This document shows, piece by piece, positions 1 through 9,757 of a stretch of 64,000 nt of DNA. Source of the stretch: Dryas octopetala (taxonomy: Eukaryota; Streptophyta; Magnoliopsida; Rosales; Rosaceae); NCBI GenBank assembly GCA_963921425.1, contig OY992835.1, forward strand, positions 24,441,322-24,505,321, given 5' to 3'. The notes below the pieces were generated by a model. It had not been told where the DNA came from and made no database searches. It worked only from the letters and a program-made list of their open reading frames with translations. A program made the translations under genes and the position numbers. Numbering within the stretch: the first letter of the stretch is position 1; every line of letters begins with the position of its first letter.

Positions 1-2208
1 TACAGCGATACAAACACAGGAATCATCACTTTCAAAAAATAGCACTACTTGTCAAAGAGAGAAATTGGAGGAGCAAAGGTGCTCCCTTTTTCCTTTTTTC
101 AAATTGCTGCAGTCCGAGAATCCAATACCCTGCTCCACAAACTTGCAAAGACCCCACAAAAAAGTCCTCTTTTACTCTCTAATGTGAACTATACAATTAC
201 CCAGGTTGAGAACTGGGAAGAGGATAAGAAGTGTTGAAACAGGTGAACTGTTGAACCGTTCCTTTCTCAAAGTGAACTGTTGAATTACACATATACTAAT
301 TTTTGTGCTGCTTTCCAATTGTTTATAATAACTATTCTGTTTTGGCACTCTCATAAACACCAAGGCTAAGTTGGTAACTAGGAACTGATAGTAGGGATCC
401 ATTATAAGGGCCTAGCTAGCAAAATGAAGGACCAGAGGGGGATGGGGCAAGCCAAAAATAATGCCCTTTACCATTCAGATGTAACCTACCCATGGCCATG
501 GAATCACAATTCACAAGGGCAAGATCATGGACTATTATTAGCAAACAAAAAGGTTGATGCCAATTTGTAAAGGTACAACACACTTTCATAAAGTTTAAAT
601 CCTTATCAATCTACCCTATGCATGATATCAAAAGAAGACGAAAGAACCAAAATTCTTAAAGCGCAATATAGTACACAATTAGACTGCCACCAAGATCCCT
701 CCAGATGCTGTAATTGGATGGTAATGGAATTTTCATTAGAGCAAAAGACACGGTTGGAACTTGCTGCGGGGAAGGGGTCCTACTTATTAAAGCATACAAT
801 CAATCATACATGCTTACAACTCAAAAGTCTCAAATGTCCATTTTATAATTTTTATTCAAGCCTTTTTCAGGTTATGTTATTCTAAAAGACAAAGCTCATT
901 GACCTTGGGCCCTCTCACGGCTTAAATATTAACATAACCTCACGTGAAAAGTGCAGGTAATTTATGACTGCAACCAAGGTAGAATTAAGCAAGTTACAAA
1001 GTTAGATGCCAACTAAGAAGATAATTAATTTTTCTTATTTGTTTAACAGAAAAACCATTTTGGAAACAAAACTTTGTTAAAAAATGCAATGCAAATTTGA
1101 CAACCCTAAAAACTGATTATTATCGACAACAATACTCAAATGATGGCTCTCTCATCATGCGAATATGAAAGTTGGCTTCAACCAATTAAAATGGAGAGAG
1201 TTCCACTATAACTTCGAAAAAATACTATAAAATTATTAAATAAATCTTCAAATTAAGAACTTGTTTTAGATCTGGCAAAAAGGAAGGAGAAATAAAAACA
1301 AAAAAGAAAAAGAACTTGGTTTATGTCAAGGGTGGGCCATGGAAAAGGAATCAATCACTTTGGTAAAGAAAGGGAGATACTATCCAGCCTAGAACACTGA
1401 TAAAGTAACTATCAAAGGCTACAGAAACTTAACAATTAAGTATAACCAATAATGATGAAAGTGGTGCCGTTTCTCGTGATTTAGTTGGATATCTCCATGC
1501 AAAGTAGTCAGAGACGTATGCCCACAAAATTAAAATTTTTGAAGAAAAGGGGGGGTGAAGAGCACCTTTTCTTTAAGCTTTCAGTGGTGGGATCAAGCGG
1601 CTGGAGCAGCATGTATTTTGTCTAGAAAGTTGGCAATGAGAAGGTTAATCTATGAGATGGATGGTCCAGAAAATGCCACATCAGTTCTTCTCAAAGCTTC
1701 TAGTCACCTCCAAAATTTTGAAAACATATTATTCATTGCAGAACTGCCATATCATTATTCCCTAAACACCATCAATAGTTCTCACATTGTCTTCTATTTT
1801 CGAAAATGATGTATAGAAGAGAAAAGAACAAAAAATTGGCTATCTATTTAGCCTAAGAAATAAAGTATTTTAGCTTTTGGCCTTTCCATGTAACAAAATA
1901 TGGAGGAAAATTGGATTGGCTTGTGGCAGGCTAGGCTTGGTACTAAATCAAAGAATAAACTTCATGGATATTCTTCTCCACAGTTTTTTTTTTTTTTTCT
2001 TATGTCTAAGAAATTAGTCAATTGTTTTGACTGCTATTGCTTTCATTTCATAGTTCACTGTTGACTCTACAAAGGCCAAAGTCATTAGACATACTACAAT
2101 AGAGGCATGTGTAACACTGCATGCAATGCTTTACTCTAAATCTAAGTAAATTAGGAATATGAATATTATTTTATCAATGGGAGGAAACAGTAAAGATTAC
2201 TTACTTAT
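1..2208. other. Intergenic DNA, nothing recognised
   Basis: This is AT-rich sequence with only short open frames (under 90 codons), and none has a recognisable domain. A poly-T run lies near 1985-1999. No RNA gene, promoter or repeat could be supported. The right edge is the Copia target site. Confidence 0.5.
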
Positions 2209-2213
2209 GCAGA

Positions 2214-2409
2214 TGTAAAGTTTATGGTTGAAAGTGATTTTCTATTCAATTAATTCAAAGAAGGTTACATCCTTATATACAATAGCAACCCTATTCTTGT
2301 ACAACACGTCTACTTAGAATAGGAAAGCATTCTCTATATTTTCTATCCCATATACATAAAATCCCTATATTCAAGGAATGTCAATCACTTAGAATCTTCT
2401 TCCTCAATA
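2214..2409 (-). repeat. 3' LTR of the Copia element
   Basis: This 196-bp direct repeat is identical by eye to 6978-7173. It is flanked outside by the TSD base block gcaga and inside by a purine-rich tract. The last codons of the pol frame run into it. Confidence 0.95.
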
Positions 2410-5400
2410 CTCCCCCTCAAGTTGGAGTGGATATTGATGACACCCAACTTGTGTAATAGCATTTTGAACTGTTTCAAAACCAGTGGTTTGGTGAAAAGAT
2501 CTGCTGGTTGCTCACTACTTCGAATGTACTGCGTTTTGATTACTCCACGTTGCACCTTCTCTCTTACAACATGACAATCAATTTCGATGTGTTTAGTCCT
2601 CTCATGGAAAACCGGATTTGATGAGATATGAATTGCTGCTTTGTTGTCACAAAATAACCTGGTGGGTTTGCTCTGTGGAACATATAGATCTTGAAGTAAG
2701 CTGCGAAGCCAAGTTACTTCACAGCTTGTGGTGGCCATCGATCTGTATTCTGCTTCAGCGCTGGACCTAGACACCGTGCTCTGCTTCTTTGACTTCCACG
2801 AAACAAGGGAATTACCAAAGAAAATACAATAGCCCGTGGTGGATCTTCGAGTATCTTTGCAACGTGCCCAATCAGCATCACAAAAGGCTTCTAGTTCCAA
2901 CCGTCCATAAGAAGGCAAGAGAATTCCTTGCCCTGGGGTATGCTTGACATACCGTAATACCTTGTATGCAGCTTCTAGGTGCGGCTTTCGAGGTTTATGC
3001 ATGTACTGACTTAAGACATGCACCGAATATGCAAGGTCGGGCCTGGTTATGGTTAGATATATAAGCCTACCTACGAGCCTACGGTATTGAGACGCATCAG
3101 CAAGCTCAGCTCCTTCTTCATGTGTCAGTTGCAAATTTTGATCAAAAGGAGCTTTCGAAGTTTTAGCTCCCAAGAAACCAGAGTCTTCTAGGATTTCCAA
3201 TGCATATTTGCGTTGGCTGAGTACCATCCCCCTGTCCGACCGTGCCACTTCTATGCCAAGGAAGTATCGAAGTTTGCCCAAGTCCTTTAACTTGAAGCAC
3301 TTTGCAAGAAAATGCTTTGTCTTCAACAAGTCCTCTAAATTGTTTCCTGCCACAATCACATCGTCCACATATACTAACAAAACTGTACACCTTCCCTGCT
3401 GGTTGCGGACGAACAAAGAGTAGTCTGCCCAAGATTGATGAAAGCCGCCGGTGTGAAGAGCAGCGGAAAGCTTCAAGAACCACTGGCGGGAAGCCTGCTT
3501 GAGTCCATACAGCGACTTGTGCAGACGGCAGACATTGTTCTCCCCCTTTCGTCCAAAACCAGGAGGAATGTCCATGTAGACTTCTTCAGAAAGATCACCT
3601 TGCAGGAAAGCATTGTTAACGTCTAGTTGATGAACATGCCAATTTTGCATGGCAGCCAAGCTGAGAAGAACCCGGACTGTAGTCAATTTTGCGACGGGTG
3701 CAAATGTCTCGTGGTAATCAATCCCTTCCACCTGACTATAGCCCTTCGCAACGAGTCTTGCTTTATACCGTTCAACAGTGCCATCAGGGTTGTACTTCAC
3801 CTTGTATACCCACTTACATCCAATAGCCTTCTTCCCGGGTGGAAGAGGAACTATACTCCAAGTCTTGTTGAGTTGGAGAGCAGCAATCTCATTGTTCATG
3901 GCCTCACGCCATTTTGGGTCAGTGGCAGCCTGAGAAAAAGTGTGAGGCTCTTTGACAAGGGAAATGTTAGCCACAAAGTTTCTATGATCCTGTGAAAGCT
4001 GTGTATATGAAAGAACTTGAGCAAGAGAATGAGGCGTACCAGAGGAACCTTCGGTGCTCGGAGACGGTGACGATGGGGAGCGGGAAGGAAGCTTGGCCTC
4101 AATATGGAAGTCCTGCAACGTAGTGGGTACTGTGGTGGCGCGGCTAGACCGTCGGGGAGGCGGAGCAGGCGCGGAAGTATGTGGTGGTGGCACAAGAGGA
4201 TGTGGAGAGATGACTAGGGATGGAGATATGTCTGGAGATGGGGTGTCGGCAGGGGTGGGTGCGTGTGGAGTAGGAGAAAAAGGTGTAGAGAGATCGGCCT
4301 GGAGTGGAGTTGGCTCAGGGATGGGCTCAGAAGTATCATCCTCACAAATAGGAAGGTTGTGGGAACTGATGGGCAAGGAGAGAGGAGTAAACCGAGGTGG
4401 AACTGATTCAGAAGATAGACTTGGAGTTGGACTGGGAAACTCATGCTCAAAAAATATGACATCCCGAGAAACTAGTGTTTTCTGTTCTTCAATGCAATAG
4501 ACTTTGTACCCCTTTTGATTACTAGGATATCCTAGAAAAATGCACTCCCTTGAGCGAGGATCAAATTTGCTCGGTTTGAGTGGATGAGAGGAAACAAAGC
4601 AGCGACATCCAAAAACTCGCAAATGAGTATAGGTGGGTGCTTTGTGGAAGAGTTTTTCGAATGGAGTTTGTCCTTGTAAAACAGACGATGGGGTACGGTT
4701 AATTAAATAGGCAGCAGTGAGTATGGCATCACCCCAAAATTCTTTAGGAAGATTGGATTGGAAGAGGAGTGCTCGAGCTACATTGAGAAGATGACGATGT
4801 TTGCGTTCAGCGATACCATTTTGTTGTGGTGTGTTAACACAACTTGTTTGATGCAAAATTCCCTTTGAAGAATAAAAATCAACACATTGAAATTCCGGAC
4901 CATTATCACTCCTAACAATTTTGACTTTGATATCAAATTGTGTTTCAACCATGCAAATGAAAGAAATGAGTAACTGCCTAGCTTCTGATTTGTGATGCAT
5001 AAGATAAACCCAAGTGCATCTTGTGTGATCATCAACTATAGTGAGGAAATACTTAGCACCAGAAATAGTGGGAACATGGTACCCACCCCAAATATCAACA
5101 TGAATTAATTCAAAACAACCATTACTAATAGATGTACTCAAAGGAAATGGATTGCGAGTTTGTTTGGCTAGAGGACAAATGGAACAACGGCTTGAATCAC
5201 TAGCTTTATTGTGCAAGAAGGGAAATAACGATGAAACTTTGCGAGAGGGATGGCCTAATCTTTCATGCCAAGGTTCTTGTTGTTTGGTGTGGACGACGTT
5301 GCATGTTCCTTCCTTAGGCATTGTCAGACAGTAAAGCCCTTCCCGTTCAGCTCCCGTCCCAATCACCGCGCCCGAGCGAAGGTCCTGTACAAAACAAACT

Positions 5401-5600
5401 CGTCGAATGAATATAGTCACGTAAAAAGAATCCAATACTAGCTTGCTCACAGATATGAGATTCAAGTAAAATAGGGGAACACATAGGACATTGTGGAGTG
5501 TGAAGTTGGGTGAAAAACGAACTGCATGTCCCAACATGTGACACGTGCAACCTGGTGTTATTAGGTAGACGCACGCTGCGATTATGTACCGCTTTAGCAT
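2385..5600 (-). CDS. Copia integrase, reverse transcriptase and RNase H region (approximate limits)
   Basis: The translation shows a pre-integrase zinc-binding segment (HERLGHPS, then paired cysteines) and the integrase core with the HVDIWG and DNGPEF blocks. A proline/serine-rich linker follows. The Copia RT begins at the segment with KWVYKVKYNPDG and carries the catalytic LVYVDD block. The RNase H end contains SSAEAEYRS and ADLFTKPL, typical of Copia pol. It is part of the retroelement fossil and not a host gene. Confidence 0.9.
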   Translation of the reverse strand: MLKRYIIAACVYLITPGCTCHMLGHAVRFSPNFTLHNVLCVPLFYLNLISVSKLVLDSFYVTIFIRRVCFVQDLRSGAVIGTGAEREGLYCLTMPKEGTCNVVHTKQQEPWHERLGHPSRKVSSLFPFLHNKASDSSRCSICPLAKQTRNPFPLSTSISNGCFELIHVDIWGGYHVPTISGAKYFLTIVDDHTRCTWVYLMHHKSEARQLLISFICMVETQFDIKVKIVRSDNGPEFQCVDFYSSKGILHQTSCVNTPQQNGIAERKHRHLLNVARALLFQSNLPKEFWGDAILTAAYLINRTPSSVLQGQTPFEKLFHKAPTYTHLRVFGCRCFVSSHPLKPSKFDPRSRECIFLGYPSNQKGYKVYCIEEQKTLVSRDVIFFEHEFPSPTPSLSSESVPPRFTPLSLPISSHNLPICEDDTSEPIPEPTPLQADLSTPFSPTPHAPTPADTPSPDISPSLVISPHPLVPPPHTSAPAPPPRRSSRATTVPTTLQDFHIEAKLPSRSPSSPSPSTEGSSGTPHSLAQVLSYTQLSQDHRNFVANISLVKEPHTFSQAATDPKWREAMNNEIAALQLNKTWSIVPLPPGKKAIGCKWVYKVKYNPDGTVERYKARLVAKGYSQVEGIDYHETFAPVAKLTTVRVLLSLAAMQNWHVHQLDVNNAFLQGDLSEEVYMDIPPGFGRKGENNVCRLHKSLYGLKQASRQWFLKLSAALHTGGFHQSWADYSLFVRNQQGRCTVLLVYVDDVIVAGNNLEDLLKTKHFLAKCFKLKDLGKLRYFLGIEVARSDRGMVLSQRKYALEILEDSGFLGAKTSKAPFDQNLQLTHEEGAELADASQYRRLVGRLIYLTITRPDLAYSVHVLSQYMHKPRKPHLEAAYKVLRYVKHTPGQGILLPSYGRLELEAFCDADWARCKDTRRSTTGYCIFFGNSLVSWKSKKQSTVSRSSAEAEYRSMATTSCEVTWLRSLLQDLYVPQSKPTRLFCDNKAAIHISSNPVFHERTKHIEIDCHVVREKVQRGVIKTQYIRSSEQPADLFTKPLVLKQFKMLLHKLGVINIHSNLRGSIEEEDSK
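2410..2418 (-). other. Polypurine tract of the Copia element
   Basis: On the minus strand this reads GAGGGGGAG and directly abuts the 3' LTR, the expected place for plus-strand DNA priming in LTR elements. Confidence 0.8.
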
Positions 5601-5649
5601 GGGTGAGTAAATCAAAATTGCATACCACATGATCACTGGCACCACTATC

Positions 5650-6900
5650 CAATATCCATACTACTTGCTTATTATTTTGTGAAACAGCACAAATTGTACC
5701 TGACATCTCCTCATAATTTGGAATGTTACCGACAAGATTTGTGGAAGAAGAAGATGATGAATTCAGCATCTCCAATAGGTGTCTGCCTTCATTGGAATTA
5801 CCAGCCCCATTCTTGATCTTGTTTAATAGCCCAATCATTTGTTGACACTCCCCTTGTGAAAGAGGAAAGTCGGTCATGTCTCCTTCTTTTCCTTCACCAA
5901 CGAAATTGGCCCTGGACTTGGAGTTCTGTCCTTCTCGCTTCCCATTATTTGTGGTTTCCCCCATCAGCTTCTTCCTCCGCCTACAAAAATTGTAAGAATG
6001 GCCAGTACCTTCACAGAAGGTACACGTTAGGTGTGCTCTACAGTATTGAGTATCATGGTTGTCCACTTTGCACTTTTCACACCATCTTCTTGCCCTTGTG
6101 CCTTCTCGAGTGAACCGATTCCCTTCTCCTCCAGACTTCTTGACTGCAAACGCAGCACTCTCAGTTGCAGCAGTTGGCTTGGTACTTGATACCTCCAGTT
6201 GCTTCTCATGTCGCAGTGCTAAAGAATACGCCTTGTTCAAATTGGGAAAAGGTTCCATTCCTATAATGTTGCTTCTGGTATGAGCAAAATTATCATTTAA
6301 ACCCATTAGGAACTTCAATGTCATCTGAGTGTCTACATAACTCTTCACAGCTTCATTCGCATCACAAGTACAAGCTGGAAGTTTACAGAGCGCCTCCTTT
6401 TGATCCCAAAGGCCTTTAAGCTTCGTAAAGAATGTGGTTACGGAGCTCGTCCCCTGTTCACAAGTATATATGGAAGATTCCAGTTCATAAAGAGAGACTG
6501 TATTGACTTGAGCAAATCTCTCCTTTAAGTCATCCCAAACAGCTTTAGCAGTCTTGCAGTGAATCACACTTTTTGAAATTTCCTTCGACATCGCAGCTAT
6601 AAGCCACGATTTCACCAGTGTGTTACATCTCTCCCATTGCAGCTGCTCGGGAGGGTTGTGAGTTGGTTTCTCTTGGGATCCATCAATGAACCCCATCTTG
6701 TTCTTAATCACGAGAGCCATCTGCATCGAACTCTCCCATGTCACATAGTTATCTCCTTCCAGAATTTCAGCAAGAACAGTCCCTGGCTGATCCGAAGGAA
6801 GGATACAGAGTGGATGATTCGAATTCTCCCAAGGCGTTTTGGACTTTGATCCCTGCGGCTCGGATTGAATCACGGCTTTGGATGCATCCTCTTCAGCCAT
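5650..6900 (-). CDS. Copia gag and protease region (approximate limits)
   Basis: The first ATG downstream of the 5' LTR and primer-binding site opens a gag polyprotein of the UBN2/retrotran_gag type. It has a cysteine/histidine-rich nucleocapsid-like segment (CTFCEGTGHSYNFC) and ends in an aspartic protease block (WILDSGASDHV). This is family-standard content for plant Copia elements. Confidence 0.88.
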
Positions 6901-6965
6901 TGGGGTAAGGTTTGTGTTTGTGTTTCTCTAGGGTTTTTAGAATTTCAGGTCTCAAGAGCGTAGCC

Positions 6966-6977
6966 GCTCTGATACCA
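6966..6977 (-). other. Primer-binding site (initiator Met tRNA)
   Basis: On the minus strand this reads TGGTATCAGAGC immediately after the 5' LTR. That is complementary to the 3' end of plant initiator-methionine tRNA, the usual Copia primer. Confidence 0.92.
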
Positions 6978-7173
6978 TGTAAAGTTTATGGTTGAAAGTG
7001 ATTTTCTATTCAATTAATTCAAAGAAGGTTACATCCTTATATACAATAGCAACCCTATTCTTGTACAACACGTCTACTTAGAATAGGAAAGCATTCTCTA
7101 TATTTTCTATCCCATATACATAAAATCCCTATATTCAAGGAATGTCAATCACTTAGAATCTTCTTCCTCAATA
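6978..7173 (-). repeat. 5' LTR of the Copia element
   Basis: This is the identical partner of 2214-2409. In the element's orientation it is the promoter-bearing end and is followed by the tRNA primer-binding site. Confidence 0.95.
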
Positions 7174-7178
7174 GCAGA

Positions 7179-7942
7179 CATGCTTACAAATTATTCATGG
7201 AAAAATATATGTAAAAACCAGAGAAAATTAATGTTTTTGATTCATGGTCTGCAAGGGAAGAAGAAATGGGTCCACCAATAAGTTTTTTTTTTTTTTTTTC
7301 TTTTTTGGACTAACAAGTAACACCTATAAGTTGTTGAGTTCCTGTGAAACTCATATAAAACATCGTGTTCCATTATTGTAAATTTGTACTTGAATCAACA
7401 GCAACAGCATAATATTTTTTTTATGAGAAACTTGAAACTTCCATTAAACAAATGAAAGAGTACAAATGAACAGCAAGAGCATAATATGGTAACATTTCAC
7501 TTTCCCACCTCCAAAGTCCAACAGGAAAGAGAAAAATGAAGGGGAAATTACTTACGTAAATACCTGAAAGTTGAAAGTGAAGCTGAAGAAGGAAGGAAAC
7601 AAGCGGTTGAGTTTTATAGGTCTGAATCTGGTTGGGCTAATTTTCCGAAAGCAGAGGAATCTGAATCCCATTCCCTTCATTCCCAGGCTCCAGCAGACAC
7701 CCGCATACAACCCCAAATTCCAATTCAATTGTTTCTCTCTCATTCAAACCCACATCCACCGTATCCCCAACAAACTCTATCTCTAAAGCCTACCAATCTC
7801 CTTCTGCTTCTCTTCTTTTCTCTTCTCTTTCTGTTGAATCTGTCCACAATATCTGCAACCTCGATATTTCTGCTTATCGGAAACATAATCTCTTCGTCTT
7901 TGGCGTCTTAAAATCCGCTTCTTTCCCAAAGGATTAAAGATC
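7179..7942. other. Promoter and 5' leader region of the U-box gene
   Basis: Two poly-T runs lie near 7281-7300 and 7413. From about 7700 the plus strand becomes CT-rich and looks like a transcribed leader. Open frames here (7571-7786, 7729-7911) have no recognisable domain. No clear TATA box was found. Confidence 0.4.
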
Positions 7943-8023
7943 ATGGGGATTAAGCAGCATCATCATCATCATTACTTGAGCTTAAAGCTCAGGTCTTTCA
8001 TTGGTACTTCCCTACAAAGTTGA
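7943..8023 (+). CDS. Upstream ORF (26 aa) in the U-box gene leader
   Basis: An ATG-initiated 27-codon frame ends at TGA, 27 bases before the main ATG at 8051. The peptide starts MGIKQ followed by five histidines. It lies in the same frame as the main ORF but has its own stop. Upstream ORFs often reduce translation of the main ORF. Whether the peptide is conserved cannot be judged here, and it may be a chance frame. Confidence 0.4.
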   Translation: MGIKQHHHHHYLSLKLRSFIGTSLQS

Positions 8024-8050
8024 ACAAGGGATTGTGTTACGTGTTCACAT

Positions 8051-9757
8051 ATGGAGTTTCAAGAGGGTTTGATGAAGTTGATGGTCCACAAATCCATAGA
8101 AAACGAATGGGTTTTTGAGAACACAGACAGAGTGACAGAGATAACCACCACTTCGAGCCCCAGGCGGAAATGGAAGCTCTTCCACAGGTCCTCATCTGCA
8201 ATTCCATCAAAACCATCAAAACCCACAAAGCCCCAACCCCCAAAAGAGTTCCTTTGTCCCATCTCTGGCTCTCTAATGGCTGACCCAGTCATCGTCTCCT
8301 CAGGCCACACCTTCGAACGTGCCTGCGTCCAAGCCTGCAAAGCTCTAAACTTTACACCCACTCTCATGGACTCTCCCCCACCCGATTTCTCCTCCGTCAT
8401 CCCCAATCTTGCCCTCAAATCCACCATTCTCAACTGGTGCCGCAATTCCTCAGTAGACCCTCCCAAACCACTCGATTTCAACTCCGCCGAGAAGCTTGTC
8501 CGGGCGTCCATGGCGTCCCAGAACGAAATCAAAATGAAAAGCAAACCCAAACTTCAGAAGCTCGTGATTTCTGAGAACGAGTTGTTGATCCAGGGTGTTA
8601 AGGAAAAACCCACAGTGAATCTCAATCACGCGGCCACCGAGTTGACTCGGCGTCCGACTCACTTCCACTCGAGCTCGGAAGAATCGGTGACCGCCGCAAC
8701 CTTGTTGAATCCACCTCTGCCGTTCTCGACTCAGCCGAGTTGCTACTCTTCCCCGTCGTCTTCCTGCTCAGAAATCGAAACCCTAAACCCTAACACTGAG
8801 GAAGACGAACTCTTGGCCAAGCTCAAAAGCACACACGTGTTCGAAATCGAGGAGGCTCTGGCTTCGCTGAGAAAGATCACACGGACCAGAGAGGACACCC
8901 GGGCCCACCTCTGCACCCCTCGCATTCTTTCCTCCTTAAAACCTCTGATCGTGTCCAGGTACACCGGTGTTCAGGTGAACTCGGTCGCAGCGTTGGTCAA
9001 TCTTTCATTGGAAAAGTCAAACAAGATTAAGATCGTACGGTCAGGAATTCTCCCTCCTCTGATTGATGTGCTTAAGGCTGGATCCCCTGAGGCGCAGGAA
9101 CACGCTTCCGGTGCACTCTTTAGTTTGGCGCTTGACGACGATTGTAAGACCGCTATTGGCGTTTTGGGTGCTTTGCCACCTTTGCTTCACTTACTCCGAT
9201 CCGAGGGTGAGCGGACTCGGCATGACTCGGCACTTGCTTTGTACCATCTCTCACTCGTTCAGAGTAACCGTTCTAAGTTAGTTAAACTCGGGTGCATTCC
9301 GGTTCTATTGAGAATGGTTAAGTCGAGTCATATGACGGGTCGGATATTGCTCATATTGAGCAACTTGAGTTCATGTGCGGACGGGTGGGCCGCAATGTTG
9401 GATTCAGGTGGGGTAGAATGTTTGGTGGGTATTTTGAGAGGGAATGAGTTTGACTCGAGGTTGACTCAGGAGAGTTGTGTGGCCACATTGTATGGACTGA
9501 GTCATGGGGGTTTGAGGTTTAAAGGGTTGGCAAAGGCGGCCGGGGTGACGGATGTATTAAGGGAGGTGGAGAAAACGGGGACTGTTCGGGCAAGGGAGAA
9601 GGCGAGGAGAATATCAGAGATGATGAGATTGAGAGAGAAGGAAGAAGAAGAGGAGGTAGATTGGGAGGAATTGCTTGACTCGAGATCGGGAAGTCGAACT
9701 CGGCGTCAACTCGGTGGTGGATTGGGTGGGTCTGTAGTCAACTCGTCCGAGTTTTGA
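8051..9757 (+). CDS. U-box/ARM-repeat E3 ubiquitin ligase (PUB38-41 type)
   Basis: A 568-aa intronless frame. Residues about 65-134 form a U-box (EFLCPISGSLMADPV, then GHTFER), the domain that recruits E2 enzymes for ubiquitin transfer. Residues about 250-530 are armadillo repeats (for example VNSVAALVNLSL and ASGALFSLAL), which bind substrates. A basic segment (RRKWKLFHRSSS) precedes the U-box, as in Arabidopsis PUB38-PUB41. The acidic run EEEEEVDWEE lies near the C-terminus. The start at 8051 is the first ATG after the short upstream ORF. Length and domain order fit the family. The substrate cannot be inferred from sequence. Confidence 0.92.
   Translation: MEFQEGLMKLMVHKSIENEWVFENTDRVTEITTTSSPRRKWKLFHRSSSAIPSKPSKPTKPQPPKEFLCPISGSLMADPVIVSSGHTFERACVQACKALNFTPTLMDSPPPDFSSVIPNLALKSTILNWCRNSSVDPPKPLDFNSAEKLVRASMASQNEIKMKSKPKLQKLVISENELLIQGVKEKPTVNLNHAATELTRRPTHFHSSSEESVTAATLLNPPLPFSTQPSCYSSPSSSCSEIETLNPNTEEDELLAKLKSTHVFEIEEALASLRKITRTREDTRAHLCTPRILSSLKPLIVSRYTGVQVNSVAALVNLSLEKSNKIKIVRSGILPPLIDVLKAGSPEAQEHASGALFSLALDDDCKTAIGVLGALPPLLHLLRSEGERTRHDSALALYHLSLVQSNRSKLVKLGCIPVLLRMVKSSHMTGRILLILSNLSSCADGWAAMLDSGGVECLVGILRGNEFDSRLTQESCVATLYGLSHGGLRFKGLAKAAGVTDVLREVEKTGTVRAREKARRISEMMRLREKEEEEEVDWEELLDSRSGSRTRRQLGGGLGGSVVNSSEF

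Larger units (their letters stand above)
2214..7173 (-). mobile_element. Young full-length Ty1/Copia LTR retrotransposon
   Basis: A 4,960-bp element read on the minus strand. It is bounded by two identical 196-bp LTRs and a 5-bp target duplication (gcaga at 2209-2213 and 7174-7178). The primer-binding site matches the initiator-methionine tRNA and a polypurine tract sits beside the 3' LTR. The order gag, protease, integrase, reverse transcriptase, RNase H is that of Copia. Coding capacity looks nearly whole, with about one interruption. Identical LTRs imply a very recent insertion. By TSD and polypurine-tract position the LTRs begin TA and end CA instead of the usual TG..CA. Confidence 0.95.
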
